A DNA stretch of 64,000 nucleotides from Yponomeuta sedellus (taxonomy: Eukaryota > Arthropoda > Insecta > Lepidoptera > Yponomeutidae), in contig OW203730.1 of the NCBI GenBank assembly GCA_934045075.1, positions 10,530,692-10,594,691 on the forward strand. Reading direction: 5' to 3'. Position numbers and translations under genes: made by a program. Below are positions 18,977 to 44,618 of the stretch, one piece after another. The notes below the pieces were generated by a model, which saw nothing but the letters and a program-made list of their open reading frames with translations, had not been told where the DNA came from and did not search any database. Position 1 is the stretch's first letter. Each line of letters starts with the position of its first letter.

Positions 18977-20508
18977 AGAGCAATAATTTCATATAAATTA
19001 ATTTGTATAAGTTCTTTACCGATTTATAAGTACGTTTATAATTAGCCAGAATTTTAATGTTTATATTTCCATACCCCCTCGTACTAGTACTGAACAAGAC
19101 TATCGCTGGACTAGAAGGACAAACATTAAATGTTTTTTTCATTTTTCCTATAATTTTATTTCACGTGTTCTTCTTGCTTTTTTTAATTCCCTGTGTATTT
19201 AAAGGCACTGCTCTGGTTTCTAATACACAGGTTACCCTTCTTCAGTAACCAGGAATTTTAAACAACGTGAGTGTGACGCTGGTTTTGCAATAAATTATTT
19301 AATTTATTTAATTTCCCTAAAAACATTTTCTACATTAACATAAGATGATACAGTTTTTTATAAATGTTCGTAACTTTTGTCAGACATGAAACTTAGGGAT
19401 AAAAAACGACCCCAAGTTATTGTTATACATCTTATTCTTTGAGCTGCGCTCTAAAATTTTGAATGCATAAAGCTCGCAATGTAGGTGTAGTTAGATCGAT
19501 AAAAGTTTCTTTATTGGATGCAAATTGAACTTGTAAAAATAAATAGTTTTCTGTATTTTTTTATGTAACCTGGGCTCACGCTGTACACACAAATTTACAT
19601 TACATACTAGATTTTACACTTACTAGTTACAACCTTAGTAAATCTAATATAATATAACAATCTCACTGTGCATGTTATCGAACTCTTCGTAATCGGTGAG
19701 CCCGATTTTGATGACATTTGTGTATTTGCAACATATAAGTGACAACAAGAGTTTGGAGAGCTGAGAATATATCGTAGGTTAAATAAATAATGGCACACGA
19801 AGGTTTGCAGCGCCAGCTAATACTATATAATATTAATATAGACTGCTATATTTACAGAATGTTTAGTTAAGGAATAAATGGTAAAGACGTTTTCGTATTG
19901 TAAGTCCCATCCTTATGGATTTATACCTATTCTGATGTACGATTGTGAAATTTTTTTTGGCGGAGAACACTATAGGTGTCTCTTTCTGGCACAAAGAATA
20001 ATTGCAAGAGTAACAAGAACAGCTATTCACTACTCACTTTTATCTATAAATACACGCACACAATACATACCTATGTTGCGTGTCGTGTGTGTAAAAGACA
20101 AGCTCAGATCTTTGTTCTGAGTTCACATCCGTGACTCAGAATAATAACTAAATTATTATTCTGAGCAAGCGAATGAAACAAAAAAAAAACATTTCAAAAC
20201 AAAACAAAAAAAAGACAACGACAACAACGTCAACACAACAACACACAACAGTCAAAGTAAGGCGAAGGCGGTCGGGCTTTGTCCGAAATTTTGTGGAAAT
20301 TATTGTGCTCTAATAGGTTTTTTTTTAATTATTTATTATGATTTTAGATTATGTTCTCAACTTTTATTTACAAGAATGTTTAAATATCCTATCTAAGCAG
20401 GATTGCAAGGGTTACTACAGTTTGAAAATTGAGTACGTCACTTCAAATTTACTTTGTCAAACATAATTTTTTTTTCTCACTTTTTACCAGTGTTTTTTGC
20501 ATTTGTAG

Positions 20509-34751
<14,243 letters not shown>

Positions 34752-35160
34752 TAAGTATTAAATATGATTTAATCATGTTTGTTTACTATGAATAAAAATG
34801 AGGTTTAATTGTGTTTTGTATTTTATTTTATTATTTTTAGAAAACCAATAATACAAGTATTATTTACAACTATACTCTAAATAAGTAATAAACAAGTATT
34901 TTTTTCTCTGTGGTAGAACTAATTCCCAATTTACATAATAAAAAAATATTTAAGTATAGTCAGACCTGCCTCATAATGAAGTACCTACTTATATGTGAAA
35001 TTGGGAGTACAATCATTATTATTTGTTTTACATTCACTATAATTCAAATAAATTTCCAACGATGATATGTTTGTCAGCATATTCACTATAGTGAATATAT
35101 TGACACAGATGAATATTCTACTGGCCCTACTTATCTCAAATGTGACTGACCATTATTTTA

Positions 35161-38100
35161 TTAATTGTCCTCATTGGAACTAGACGCTTTAAAGGGGTCT
35201 TCCTTGTAGTTTTCAATGAGCAAAGTTTTAAATCTCCTTGCTGTGACAGAGATGCTGTCTTCTTTGGCTGTAACACTAATAATCTCAACTCTGGAAATGT
35301 ACAAATGGTCAGAGTTCTTTGGGCTAACTGTCTTGATGACATCTACTTCATCGCCTGCTCTAACCTGCGAAAGAAGAAAGAAATTCTATTAGCAACTATG
35401 GTGTAAAATAGTGAAGTCAGAAGAATTATCTCAGTACCATGGTACTGAGATAATTCTATCAACACTCATCATGAAGATGCCTCTGAGTTATGGAGAACCA
35501 TAGACTAAATAGAGATTAAACTTGTGTCAAAGTTTGCAAAATTTTTTGTGCAAGTTCACCATTGGCATATAGAAACCAGAGTAGAAAAATTAGTTATTCA
35601 AAAGTATGTAAGAGACCAGCATAGCTGAAAACATAAAAAAAATCTGCCAGATATAATATTTTCTGATTATTTTAAGGAATGTTTTTTTATACTAAAAGAC
35701 TGTCAGCCTTTGGTAGAGAAACATAAGCTACTCATAATTATTATTAGGTATCTATACTGGCAAATTCTTTTTACTGTCAACTAAGTAGGTACCAAAAATG
35801 TCCCTGACCTTCTTTCTAGTAACTACTTAGACCACATTTGTCAAAAGCATGCTCGTTAATAAATAGTGTTATACTTGCTTCAAACTTAGATTTGTATGAC
35901 ATTGATGAAATATTATATAAAAAAACCTATAGAACAAAAAAATTTTTTACGGTTTTACAGGTCTTAACACAACTATACCATTAAAAGTTCTACAAGAAGA
36001 ATTTTTGATGTCACCATCAGACAAAGAACCTTTTGTATAATTTCAAGGCCATCACTCACTGGGTTGACACCTTAAACACCAATGTGAATATACTAAGGCA
36101 GGGTGTAGTAACCAGTCACATAGATGGTGTTTAACATGTAAAAATGTTACATATTTACGTAAATGTTAATGTGTGAGCTCGAGAGATGTCCGATGTAAAA
36201 ATAGTTTTAACCATTACATTTAGTAAGCATGTGTTGTAATAATGTCATAAGCTACTTACTGGTGCACTTTTCTTCAAAATTTTTTTACCATTCAGCCGTA
36301 TTCTGCTCTCATAAAATATAGTTTCAATCTTACTGAAACAAATAAAAATCAGCTTTAACTCACTTGTCCCTAAATTAACATTTGTTGTACCATCGACATA
36401 AAATTTGGTATACATCATATTTTGATATAAAATAATCAATAAAAAATTATGAAAAAATTATTAGACTGCTGGAAAAGTCGGAAAATGCCGTGTCGTAAAC
36501 GACACGGTAGGGAAATTCACTACTATGATGATGTTTTAGTAGGTTCACATAATGATTGAAGACAACCTTTATGAAGAATATTAAAAAAAAAGATAATGAA
36601 AGATTGAAAGCTGTGTAAACTCTTTTATTACACTTTTTCCAATATTATATTAAATTATATTAATTGGTAGGGGTGTGATACTTCTCAAAACAGGTCTTGG
36701 CGTGCAGAGTTACATCACATTTTATGCAATAATAATTTGAACTTTTATGGCACACGCCACATCGCAAACGATCTTCTCTATACTTTACTAAGTGACCTCT
36801 GTGAGTATACTGTTCTTCTCCAGGTAAACTTTGTGAAGGCCTGTCACCCCTGATACTATCTGTTTTCTTGTTCATCTCAAGAAGATTTACAGCAATACTT
36901 CTTCAGAATTTGAAATGGTCCCACTTTCCTCAAATTTCCTTATACAATTGCAAACAGTTATGTGTAGCCATATCAAGGCAATGGCTGATAAGTGAAAAAT
37001 ACCACTTTTTCGCTCTAATACTAGTCCTATTAGGCTGATATTCTGATCTGAGAAGTCTACGCCACCCAACTTTTCATTGTAAGTCTTTATCGCAGCAGGT
37101 TGATCTATAAATACATTTTTTTTTGCTTTTGAGAAAACCATTTTACTTTATTGACAGGCAATAATTTCGCAGCATTGATTCAACAGTGACAACACTGTCG
37201 TCATAGTGTAAAGCTATCGTCATTCCACTTGCACACTATAATATTTTCTGCTCTTGTGCATCTGTATTTATATGTGCTACGCTCAGATTTTTGCACCTTT
37301 TTATTTTGAGGCAAAGAGCATTTAGACAACCGATTCTCTCTAACTGTTCATGTAGATCGTATTGCTTCCTCGGCTTGAATATGACCAGGAACATTTATTT
37401 ATGGTTGTGCAAAAGAGCCTCCAGATACGTTTTCACCAATGCGCCTTCTTTTAGGAAGTGGTGCTAAGGATATATTATATTCGTCATCACTATCATTCGA
37501 GCAGTCTCCGTGCTCAAATTCAGCAGGTGCTCTGAGTTGGCACCCAGGGAGGTTTTGTAGAAACACAAAGTTTTCGTTACCAGAGTCCTCGTCGGTAACT
37601 TCGGCGTTACAATCTGCCGGTGGCATAATAATTATCGAGTCGAGAGAACTTCCTCTTCATCATTTTGCTCCAATTCTTCCAGTATCTCATTGAGAGAAAG
37701 TAGTTTTAAACCTTTCCTGCAACAAATATACAATAATTACAGTATGGGAATATAATGTCGTCATAGTAGTTTATTTGCCTACCGTGTCTTATACGGAACA
37801 GACAAAATAACAAGAAAATACTCAAGTATAATGATACAAAATAACCAATCTTTTTACAGATACGAAGTGTACTGAAACCTAAAATTTGGCCCTATATCAC
37901 ACATACATAAAAAAACACATATAACATTATGTCACTTACCTTGAATTACTCATTGCAATAACCGCAATATTTAATCTTATTTCGCACAAAACCAACCAAA
38001 TCTTGTTCACTGTTGACACTTCACAATAGCTGACTAAGCCCTCGACAGTAAAACCCACCATCGAAAAAAATTTCAAACTACCTTCATAAAGATCAATATT

Positions 38101-39031
38101 TTTTTTAAGTTGGTGTGTCGTATTCGACACGGTAGGGCCAAGTGGGTTAAATATACTACTATGATATGAATACCATGGAAGTCACAAATTGCTTACTTTC
38201 TGGCAACCCCTAACGCAGATTTGAGTATACCATCAGTTCACACAATAAATGGAGCAAAATCGTAACGGAGTGGTACCCTAGAGACGGAAAAAGAAACAGA
38301 GGTCGACAACGCAAAAGATGGGAGGACAAACTAAAATTAACAGTAGGCTATAACTGGAGAAGAATTGCTAGAGATAGAAAACAGTGGAAATCGTTAGAGG
38401 AGGCCTTTGCCAAGAGGCACACCGAACTCCGGGACATACTTTAACAAAACACTAAAGGAACATAACAAAGAAAATTACATACAAAATGGAGTCTCGGGAT
38501 ATACAGGCTATATTATTATTATTATGATATGAATACCATGGAAGTCGCAAATTGCTTACTTTCTGGCAACCCCTAATGCAGATTTGAGTATACCATCAGT
38601 TCTCATGGAGGTAGTACTGAACTTGACAACTTTGGAGTCTCTTGATAGCGTTAAGTCATCGTCGAATACTTCATCTTCATCATCCGAGTCTACTTGAGCC
38701 TGTAAAAATAAAATTATGGAGAATATTAAAGGAATTGGTCTTTTTGAGGTTAGCTTCCCAGACTACAATCCTGCTATTTTGAAGTGTAACTGGGAACTAG
38801 AACTTACGTAATAAATATCAACTATAAAAGGAATACATAATTTAAACTTACCTTCTTCGATTTACAACGGTGAATGGCTAGATTACCCGAAAAATCATGA
38901 ACTCTTAACAGTGCCGAAGAAATATTTGAATATGTTTTACAGAACGTTGCACCTGTTGTTATCCTAATTAGAGTACACTGCAAAGGTCGGCTTAGAGCAA
39001 GAGAAGTAATTTTTCTACACACGGAATTCAT
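35161..39031 (-). CDS. MTRES1 (C6orf203)-like mitochondrial S4-domain RNA-binding protein, four exons
   Basis: Exons in transcript order: 39031-38852, 38699-38560, 36332-36260, 35364-35161. Phases join to 198 residues and a TAA at 35163-35161. Residues 1 to about 30 are rich in Arg/Ser/Thr without acids (MNSVCRKITSLALSRPLQC), a probable mitochondrial targeting sequence. An acidic linker (AQVDSDDEDEVFDDD) follows. The S4-type fold at about 93-160 reads GILKSALGVARNKIETIFYE, RIRLNGKKILKKSAP, VRAGDEVDVI, and resembles the S4 domain of MTRES1, which binds mitochondrial RNA and affects transcription or ribosome rescue. The tail ends SSNEDN. It is convergent with MCM9, with 409 bases between the two stop codons. 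Intron 2 (36333-38559) holds a piggyBac remnant and a LINE tail. The identification rests on motif resemblance recalled from the human protein. Confidence 0.82.
36461..38150 (-). mobile_element. Internally deleted piggyBac-like element
   Basis: Three transposase pieces on the minus strand lie between ends that share a GTGTCG-nnnn-CGACAC palindrome followed by GGTAGGG (36488-36512 and 38115-38137). The right end finishes GTGGGTTAA, with TTAA at 38147-38150, the piggyBac target. The left end near 36461 (AATTATTAGACTG) has lost an exact TTAA. The exact boundaries are therefore approximate on the left. Lies in intron 2 of the MTRES1-like gene. Confidence 0.7.
36660..37690 (-). pseudogene. piggyBac-like transposase remnant
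   Basis: N-terminal acidic part at 37626-37399 (MPPADCNAEVTDEDSGN, then PLPKRRRIGENVSGG). Next, at about 37360-37150, comes ENRLSKCSLPQNKK followed by VCKWNDDSFTLY and a stop. Then 37141-36887 holds the YNEKLGGVDFSDQ motif, and 36875-36660 the C-terminal cysteine-rich domain RCGVCHKSSNYYCIKCD with LHAKTCFEKYH. The first catalytic aspartate region between the N-terminus and ENRL is absent, and the pieces are in different frames or separated by stops. Non-functional. Confidence 0.85.
38240..38523 (+). mobile_element. LINE 3' end inserted with a 79-bp target-site duplication
   Basis: The plus strand encodes EWYPRDGKRNRGRQRKRWED, then VGYNWRRIARDRKQWKSLEE and HTELRDIL with a stop, the end of a non-LTR ORF2 (RTE- or CR1-like). 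The 3' end is an (ATT)n run. The flanks 38161-38239 and 38524-38602 are 79-bp direct repeats with two differences that I can see, read as a long target-site duplication. The duplicated stretch includes the end and splice donor of MTRES1-like exon 2. Confidence 0.85.
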
Positions 39032-39483
39032 TGTGGGATTCTAAAACTGTTTTTAGACATTGACTTTACAAAATATTTACAAATTCAACTAGGCGTGATC
39101 GTTGCAAAGACGAACCGTTTTATAAGACCGTTTTGTGTTCCGCGACGATAGGACCGTTTTACGTTTCATTATAAAGCAGTGCCAGAGACTCTAAAGCAGT
39201 GCCAGCGTTTGTTCGTCGCGAGACCAGTCCTTAGATTGTTTGACGCGGATATGTCCTCTATTGCTATATTAATAGAGCCTAGAACGTAATGAGATCATTG
39301 CGATGTCGTCGTCGGCTCCTTGCTCGTTCCGTTCGTTTTGGTCTGTGATACAATAAAGTAATCTTTATGTCTATGAGTATACAGTCGAATATCGTGTAAA
39401 ACAACTTATTTTTTCCGATGTTTCGTGATTTCGTCTCGTTCGCACTCGTTTGACCGTCCTCTGCGCCTTGCTCGTTCGCATAC

Positions 39484-39610
39484 GATGAAACCAGTTGCGA
39501 ACGAGGACCGTTTCGAGGACCTGTCTTCGTTCCAGAAAAAACGGTTGCGTTTCGTCGCCGAAAAATTGGACAACGACCCACTCCTAAATTCAACTGATAC
39601 AAGAACATGA
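39484..39610 (+). CDS. Possible small protein or first exon, unknown function
   Basis: An ATG (39484-39486) opens about 41 residues, MKPVANEDRFEDLSSFQKKR and on to NSTDTRT, with TGA at 39608-39610. The composition looks coding, and the start lies about 450 bases from the MTRES1-like start on the opposite strand, so the two could share a promoter region. The stop codon lies within the target-site duplication of element 2, so the original 3' continuation (from 44753) may be displaced. I do not recognise the family. Confidence 0.3.
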
Positions 39611-39747
39611 ATTTTTTTTTTTTTTTTTTAATATTTTTATTTTACAGGACCATGTACGAAACTTATGTCCTAACTTATACTATTTTACATTTATGAAACT
39701 AATCTAGGATTAACCTAAACTAAAATTGAAGTGTAAACTAATTTGGA

Positions 39748-42700
39748 TTAAATATTCTTTGCGGATGAAGAAATGAATTCAAATATAGGTACATATATTT
39801 CTGCGTGAGACAAAAGTTTCTGAACGTTATAACCTAAAAATCGTTGACGTGAGATATTCAAAATTTTACAACACTTTCTTAACAATATTTCACGCTGAGG
39901 TTTAAATTCATGGCATTCAAAAAATATATGTTGTAAAGTACCTTCCACGTTAGAATTACAGTACGTGCAGGATGCGCCATTTATTAACTTAAGTCTGCTG
40001 AGATGAGCCGGAAATTTACAGTGACCGATTCTAAGACGACATAAAGTTGTAATAAAATTCCTTCCTAGGAATTGTTGAGACTTCTCAAACCAAGCTTTAG
40101 TTGAAGGTATTGGAGCTATTTCTGCTAACCATTTCCCCTTCAATTCTCTAGATGTGTTTAAATAAATTATCCACCTTTTTATCATATTTACTTTTAGGTT
40201 ATAAACTAAATCTGTCGGAGGTACCAAGTATTCTGAGACATACAAGGAGTTGCTAGAACGAGCCAATTTGTCAACTAATTCATTGCCGAATACACCTGAA
40301 TGGCCAGGGACCCAGCACATCTCAACAGTTACATTGTTGTCTAATAAGGTATGTAACATATGTTTAACATAAAGAACTAGATAATTAGCTTTTGCAAGTA
40401 TAGCTCCAGAGGATATAGCTTGCAATGAACTCAAGGAGTCACTCAACACAATAAATTTATATTTATAAAATTCCGGAATGTTAAATATGTACAAAAGTGA
40501 GTATAATATAGCCATCACTTCTGCAGAAAATATTGAAAAAAAATAATTACAAGTAAAAGCTCTGCCTATGTTGTGAGTTTTATCGTAAAATGCAAATCCT
40601 GTTTTTTGGGGGGTTTTAGACCCATCAGTATAGATTTGAACAAAATCTGTTTTTTGACTCATATATTCTAAGAACTCAAATTTTGAATCAAACTTTGTCA
40701 AATTCACACATGAATTTGATATAATACTTTGAAAACTATATTTGAAACAGGGTAATTTGTGTGACCAGAAGACTACATCTTGAAATTCAAAATTTAGATG
40801 CAATATAGATTGCTGCAAGGTAGTGCTTACACTTAAGGGTATAGTATTAAAATTAGGGATGTAAGCATTTTCTATAAATTTGGATACAACATTATTGTCT
40901 ACAGATACCAACTTGAGGGCATACTTTTCAATTAAAAAAGATCTGCGAATAAATAGGGGGACAATTCCAGCTTCAACCTCAAGGGAGTTTATTGGCGAAG
41001 ACATCATACCACCAGTTATGATACGGAGAGCTTTGTTCTGTATGATATCTAGTTTACGTAATAAAATACTATTTGCCTCATTGTAAAACATACAGCCATA
41101 ATCCATATGGCTCCTCACAATAGCAATATATAATGTCTTAAGAATTTTAGGATCTGAGCCCCACTTTAGGCCAGCTAATGACTTCATGATATTCAGTCCT
41201 AATTCTGCCTTTCTGCATATATGTTCTATATGGCATTTCCAAGAAAGGTCACTATCCAAGTATATCCCTAAATATTTAAAATTTAGTGTGTGTGGTATAG
41301 CTTTTTGATCATAGGTAACTTTGGGACTTACTTGATGTCTTTTATTCTTTGAGAATAACATACAGGCACTTTTAGTGGTGTTAACTTCTATTTTAATTTT
41401 TGTATTGAGAATATGATAAAGATGAAAAAGGCAATCATTAATGATCAACTCCCCATTAGGCAGTGAATCACACTGTGTATAAATAACTAAATCATCTGCA
41501 TATAGTAGGTATTTTACTGAATCAGGGATCTCTTTCATTAATTCAATTAATCCAATTATAAATATAAGGGGAGACACTACAGAGCCCTGTGGAGTGCCTC
41601 TGTAAGTAGTTTTAGGACCAAACATTTTATTTTTTACTTTTAGGAAAACTTTTCTATTATTTAAAAACTTAAATAACCACTCTGATATGGAACCTGGAAA
41701 TCCTAAGTTAAATAAGCTGTTTATTAAATGAACATGGTCTATGTTATCAAAAGCACCCTTAAAATCAAGAAAAACAGCTAATGTGAATTTGTTACATTTA
41801 AAACTTTGTTTAATATCCCCTACCAGACATGCTAAGTTATCAATAGTGCTTTTTCCTTTACGAAAACCATACTGGCTCTGCGGAATAAGGTTCTGATTTT
41901 CAATTGACCACTCCAAGCGATTTTTCAGCATTCTCTCAAAGGTTTTACTAAAACAAGAAGTGAGTGAAATAGGTCTATAACTATTTAAGCTGTTAGTGTC
42001 ACAGTTAGGTTTAACTAGAGGTACTACAAATTGTATTTTCCATGTGTCCGGAATAATGTTATCTGACCACAATTGATTATAAATCTTAAGTAAAATGTGT
42101 TTAGCATCAAGTGACAAACTTTTGATTAACTCATTGGGAAAGAGATCAGGGCCAGGAGCAGACTTTATTCTGCTTCCATCAATTGCAGCTTGCAATTCGT
42201 CCATAGTAAATAAATTTCGTAACCATTGTAAAGAAAAGGAGCCTTCAGCAGAAAATTGTTGCAAAAAATTATTAGTAAAGTTACTATTCTGACCTGGTGC
42301 AATTTTGTCTAAGAAAGAGAGAGCATTAGTTGGTTCTGACAAAAAATGCGACCCAGAGTGAGAAGAATTCAACCGTGATAACTTAAACCTACGAATGTGA
42401 TCCCATATTAATTTACTTGGAGTGCACCGATTGAAACCCGAACATAGATTCCTCCAACTGATTTGTTTTTGTTCCAATAGTATAGCTTTCTTACGAGCGT
42501 CAAGTTTCTTATATAATAAATAGTTATCAATAGAAGGATAAGATTTGTATGAAATAAAAGCTAAATAGGCTTGATCAACAGCTTCCTTACATTTGTCATT
42601 CCACCAGACTACAGACTTAACTTTTTTTGTTTTAGTTTTTTTTTTTGTAGTTTTGGGAAAAGAGTTAAGAATGTCATCCAGAATTCCCATAAAGTTATTG

Positions 42701-43554
42701 TAATCACATACCGGGTTGCCGGATGGTCTAAAATCACAAAAGTGGTCAGTACAAAGTTCAGAAAATTGATTCCAATTAATTTTTTTCAGATTAACATCAG
42801 AAGAGATTGGTTTGGGAATGTCAGATTTAGAAGACTGACTGACAGGAGCATCAAGTAAAGTCGGGGAGTCAAAATATAAACTTACAACAATGGGAAAGTG
42901 ATTACTGCTGAAAGGATCATCTATAACAGAAAAAGAGCTACTAGAACTCAGCCATGTTGACGCAAAAACTAAGTCCAACACATTACCAATGCAGCCAAAG
43001 GGAGCTAATGTTGTAAGATTGTGATCATTAATACACACAGAATTATGATTTTCCATAAAAGACTGAATTTCGGTACCTCTTTTATCGTTTTGCCTTGAGC
43101 CCCATGCAAAATTGTGCGCATTAAAATCTCCTATGATCAAATAGTTATTAGATGTTACTTTAGAAAAGGCATCTGAGAGTAAATTAATTCTAAAGTTACC
43201 ATTTGGAGGTGGTGGACAATAACAACATAGAATATCTATAAAATTATTATAATATTGTATAGTAAATAGTATATTTTGGAAATTGTAGTCTTGAGATGTG
43301 TTTTTAATAGTAAATTTATAAGTCTGTTTTATAGCTACAGCTACCCCACCATGAGGTCTGTCTGAATCTTGCCTAACAACATTGTACCCCTTAATTTTAA
43401 ATTTGTTTGTACTATTCACCCAAGTTTCATTGAATAAAATAATATCTATGTCACCAATAGTATTAATATAATTTTGAAAATGGTCTAACTTTGGGAGTAT
43501 ACTTCTTGCATTCCAATGAATTATTTTTAATGTTCTTATAGCTGTGTTATCCAT
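39748..43554 (-). CDS. Element 2 ORF2: endonuclease - reverse transcriptase - RNase H
   Basis: 1268 residues. Endonuclease (1 to ~230): IIHWNARSILPKLDHFQ, LFNETWV, IIGDFNAHNFAWGSRQ and SSNHFPIV, so the expected Asn, Glu, Asp/Asn and His positions are present. Reverse transcriptase (~480-760): SYRPISLTSCFSKTFERM, YGFRKGKSTIDN, LAVFLDFKGAFDNIDH, GTPQGSVVSPLIF and catalytic KYLLYADDLVIY. RNase H (~960-1090): IYTDGSKTPQK, AEVMAILYSL, VLSDSLSSLQ and CWVPGHSGVFGNELVDKLA. The C-terminal zinc motif is CTYCNSNVEGTLQHIFFEC. All catalytic motifs look intact, so the protein could be active. The ATG overlaps the ORF1 stop by one base (TAATG). Confidence 0.96.
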   Translation of the reverse strand: MDNTAIRTLKIIHWNARSILPKLDHFQNYINTIGDIDIILFNETWVNSTNKFKIKGYNVVRQDSDRPHGGVAVAIKQTYKFTIKNTSQDYNFQNILFTIQYYNNFIDILCCYCPPPPNGNFRINLLSDAFSKVTSNNYLIIGDFNAHNFAWGSRQNDKRGTEIQSFMENHNSVCINDHNLTTLAPFGCIGNVLDLVFASTWLSSSSSFSVIDDPFSSNHFPIVVSLYFDSPTLLDAPVSQSSKSDIPKPISSDVNLKKINWNQFSELCTDHFCDFRPSGNPVCDYNNFMGILDDILNSFPKTTKKKTKTKKVKSVVWWNDKCKEAVDQAYLAFISYKSYPSIDNYLLYKKLDARKKAILLEQKQISWRNLCSGFNRCTPSKLIWDHIRRFKLSRLNSSHSGSHFLSEPTNALSFLDKIAPGQNSNFTNNFLQQFSAEGSFSLQWLRNLFTMDELQAAIDGSRIKSAPGPDLFPNELIKSLSLDAKHILLKIYNQLWSDNIIPDTWKIQFVVPLVKPNCDTNSLNSYRPISLTSCFSKTFERMLKNRLEWSIENQNLIPQSQYGFRKGKSTIDNLACLVGDIKQSFKCNKFTLAVFLDFKGAFDNIDHVHLINSLFNLGFPGSISEWLFKFLNNRKVFLKVKNKMFGPKTTYRGTPQGSVVSPLIFIIGLIELMKEIPDSVKYLLYADDLVIYTQCDSLPNGELIINDCLFHLYHILNTKIKIEVNTTKSACMLFSKNKRHQVSPKVTYDQKAIPHTLNFKYLGIYLDSDLSWKCHIEHICRKAELGLNIMKSLAGLKWGSDPKILKTLYIAIVRSHMDYGCMFYNEANSILLRKLDIIQNKALRIITGGMMSSPINSLEVEAGIVPLFIRRSFLIEKYALKLVSVDNNVVSKFIENAYIPNFNTIPLSVSTTLQQSILHLNFEFQDVVFWSHKLPCFKYSFQSIISNSCVNLTKFDSKFEFLEYMSQKTDFVQIYTDGSKTPQKTGFAFYDKTHNIGRAFTCNYFFSIFSAEVMAILYSLLYIFNIPEFYKYKFIVLSDSLSSLQAISSGAILAKANYLVLYVKHMLHTLLDNNVTVEMCWVPGHSGVFGNELVDKLARSSNSLYVSEYLVPPTDLVYNLKVNMIKRWIIYLNTSRELKGKWLAEIAPIPSTKAWFEKSQQFLGRNFITTLCRLRIGHCKFPAHLSRLKLINGASCTYCNSNVEGTLQHIFFECHEFKPQREILLRKCCKILNISRQRFLGYNVQKLLSHAEIYVPIFEFISSSAKNI

Positions 43555-44618
43555 TATTTATTTAAAGAAAAATTTGTAATGAGCAACTCCTTGATTACAT
43601 TGGTTGTGATACTAGTGCCCTCAGTTTTCTTTGCTAATATATCTACTACTGTTTTTGTTATCATGCCTAACATTTTTTCAGAATTCAGTACATCGACAAA
43701 TATGGATCTATTGTTTACACTGTCTCGTTTGGGTGCCAATAAAGGCGGAAATTGAGCAATAGTTTTTGCTGCTGCAGCATAGTTGCCCTTGGCAGAAATT
43801 CTGTTCTTAATGTCATTGACCTTGTTTGATTTAACTGGGCATACCATTGAAACGGCAACATGTGCACCCTTACAATTAGCACATTTCATATTGTCTTTGT
43901 TAGTGCAATCTTTATAAAAATGGTTTTCAGAGCAAATGCTGCAAATTTGTTTACTTTTGCAGGAATTGCTGCCGTGGCCAAATTTATAACATGTGAAACA
44001 TTGTCTCAGTGGTCGAATATATTCGGTTACATCAAACCACAAGCGATCACAGGTTACATGGTCTGGGAGATGAGAACTTAAGAATGTTACCAAAACCGTC
44101 CTTAATGGAGTGAAACTGCCATCCAACTGCCGCTTGGAGAACCTCTTCACGCCTATTACCTCTGCAGTCGATGTCATGTCTTGTAAGAGCTCCTCCTCTG
44201 TGAGCTCCACCGGAACTCGAACAATGCCCTGGCGCTCAATAGTGTCGAAAGGAACTTTTGCTGCCCAACCGTTTCTGGCCTGCAAGTCCTTGTCCAAAAT
44301 AAACGTGTTTGCTTGGTTCTTCGTATTAAAAATTACTTTGACAAAGTTTTGCCCAATGGGTTTGATATACTTTATTCCCGTCATAGATTGGAGACCTTTG
44401 TTCACGCAAACAATGCTGATTTTTGACTTGTCCGAATTTGATACCAGTACCGGGTATTCAGGTAAGTTGTCGTCGTTATATATTGGATGATAATCCTTAA
44501 ACAGGCCTCTATTTGTTCGCACAAACTTAGCATTCAGCTTGCTGCATGGTTCCTCACCGGTGTCATTAGTGTCCATTTTTCGCTTGGGGGGTTGTTTGCC
44601 CCCACTTTTCTCACCCAT
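43554..44618 (-). CDS. Element 2 ORF1: gag-like zinc-knuckle protein
   Basis: 354 residues. The N-terminus is basic (MGEKSGGKQPPKRKMD). Three zinc knuckles near residues 210-260: CFTCYKFGHGSNSC, CSICSENHFYKDC and CANCKGAHVAVSMVC. Expected to bind element RNA. The stop TAA at 43556-43554 shares its last A with the ORF2 ATG. Confidence 0.93.
   Translation of the reverse strand: MGEKSGGKQPPKRKMDTNDTGEEPCSKLNAKFVRTNRGLFKDYHPIYNDDNLPEYPVLVSNSDKSKISIVCVNKGLQSMTGIKYIKPIGQNFVKVIFNTKNQANTFILDKDLQARNGWAAKVPFDTIERQGIVRVPVELTEEELLQDMTSTAEVIGVKRFSKRQLDGSFTPLRTVLVTFLSSHLPDHVTCDRLWFDVTEYIRPLRQCFTCYKFGHGSNSCKSKQICSICSENHFYKDCTNKDNMKCANCKGAHVAVSMVCPVKSNKVNDIKNRISAKGNYAAAAKTIAQFPPLLAPKRDSVNNRSIFVDVLNSEKMLGMITKTVVDILAKKTEGTSITTNVIKELLITNFSLNK

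Noticed and set aside
19878..20120. Open frame containing AIHYSLLSIN, considered as the missing N-terminal MCM9 exon.
   Set aside because: The HYS word is tempting, but there is no donor in the right place or phase and the rest does not resemble the family.
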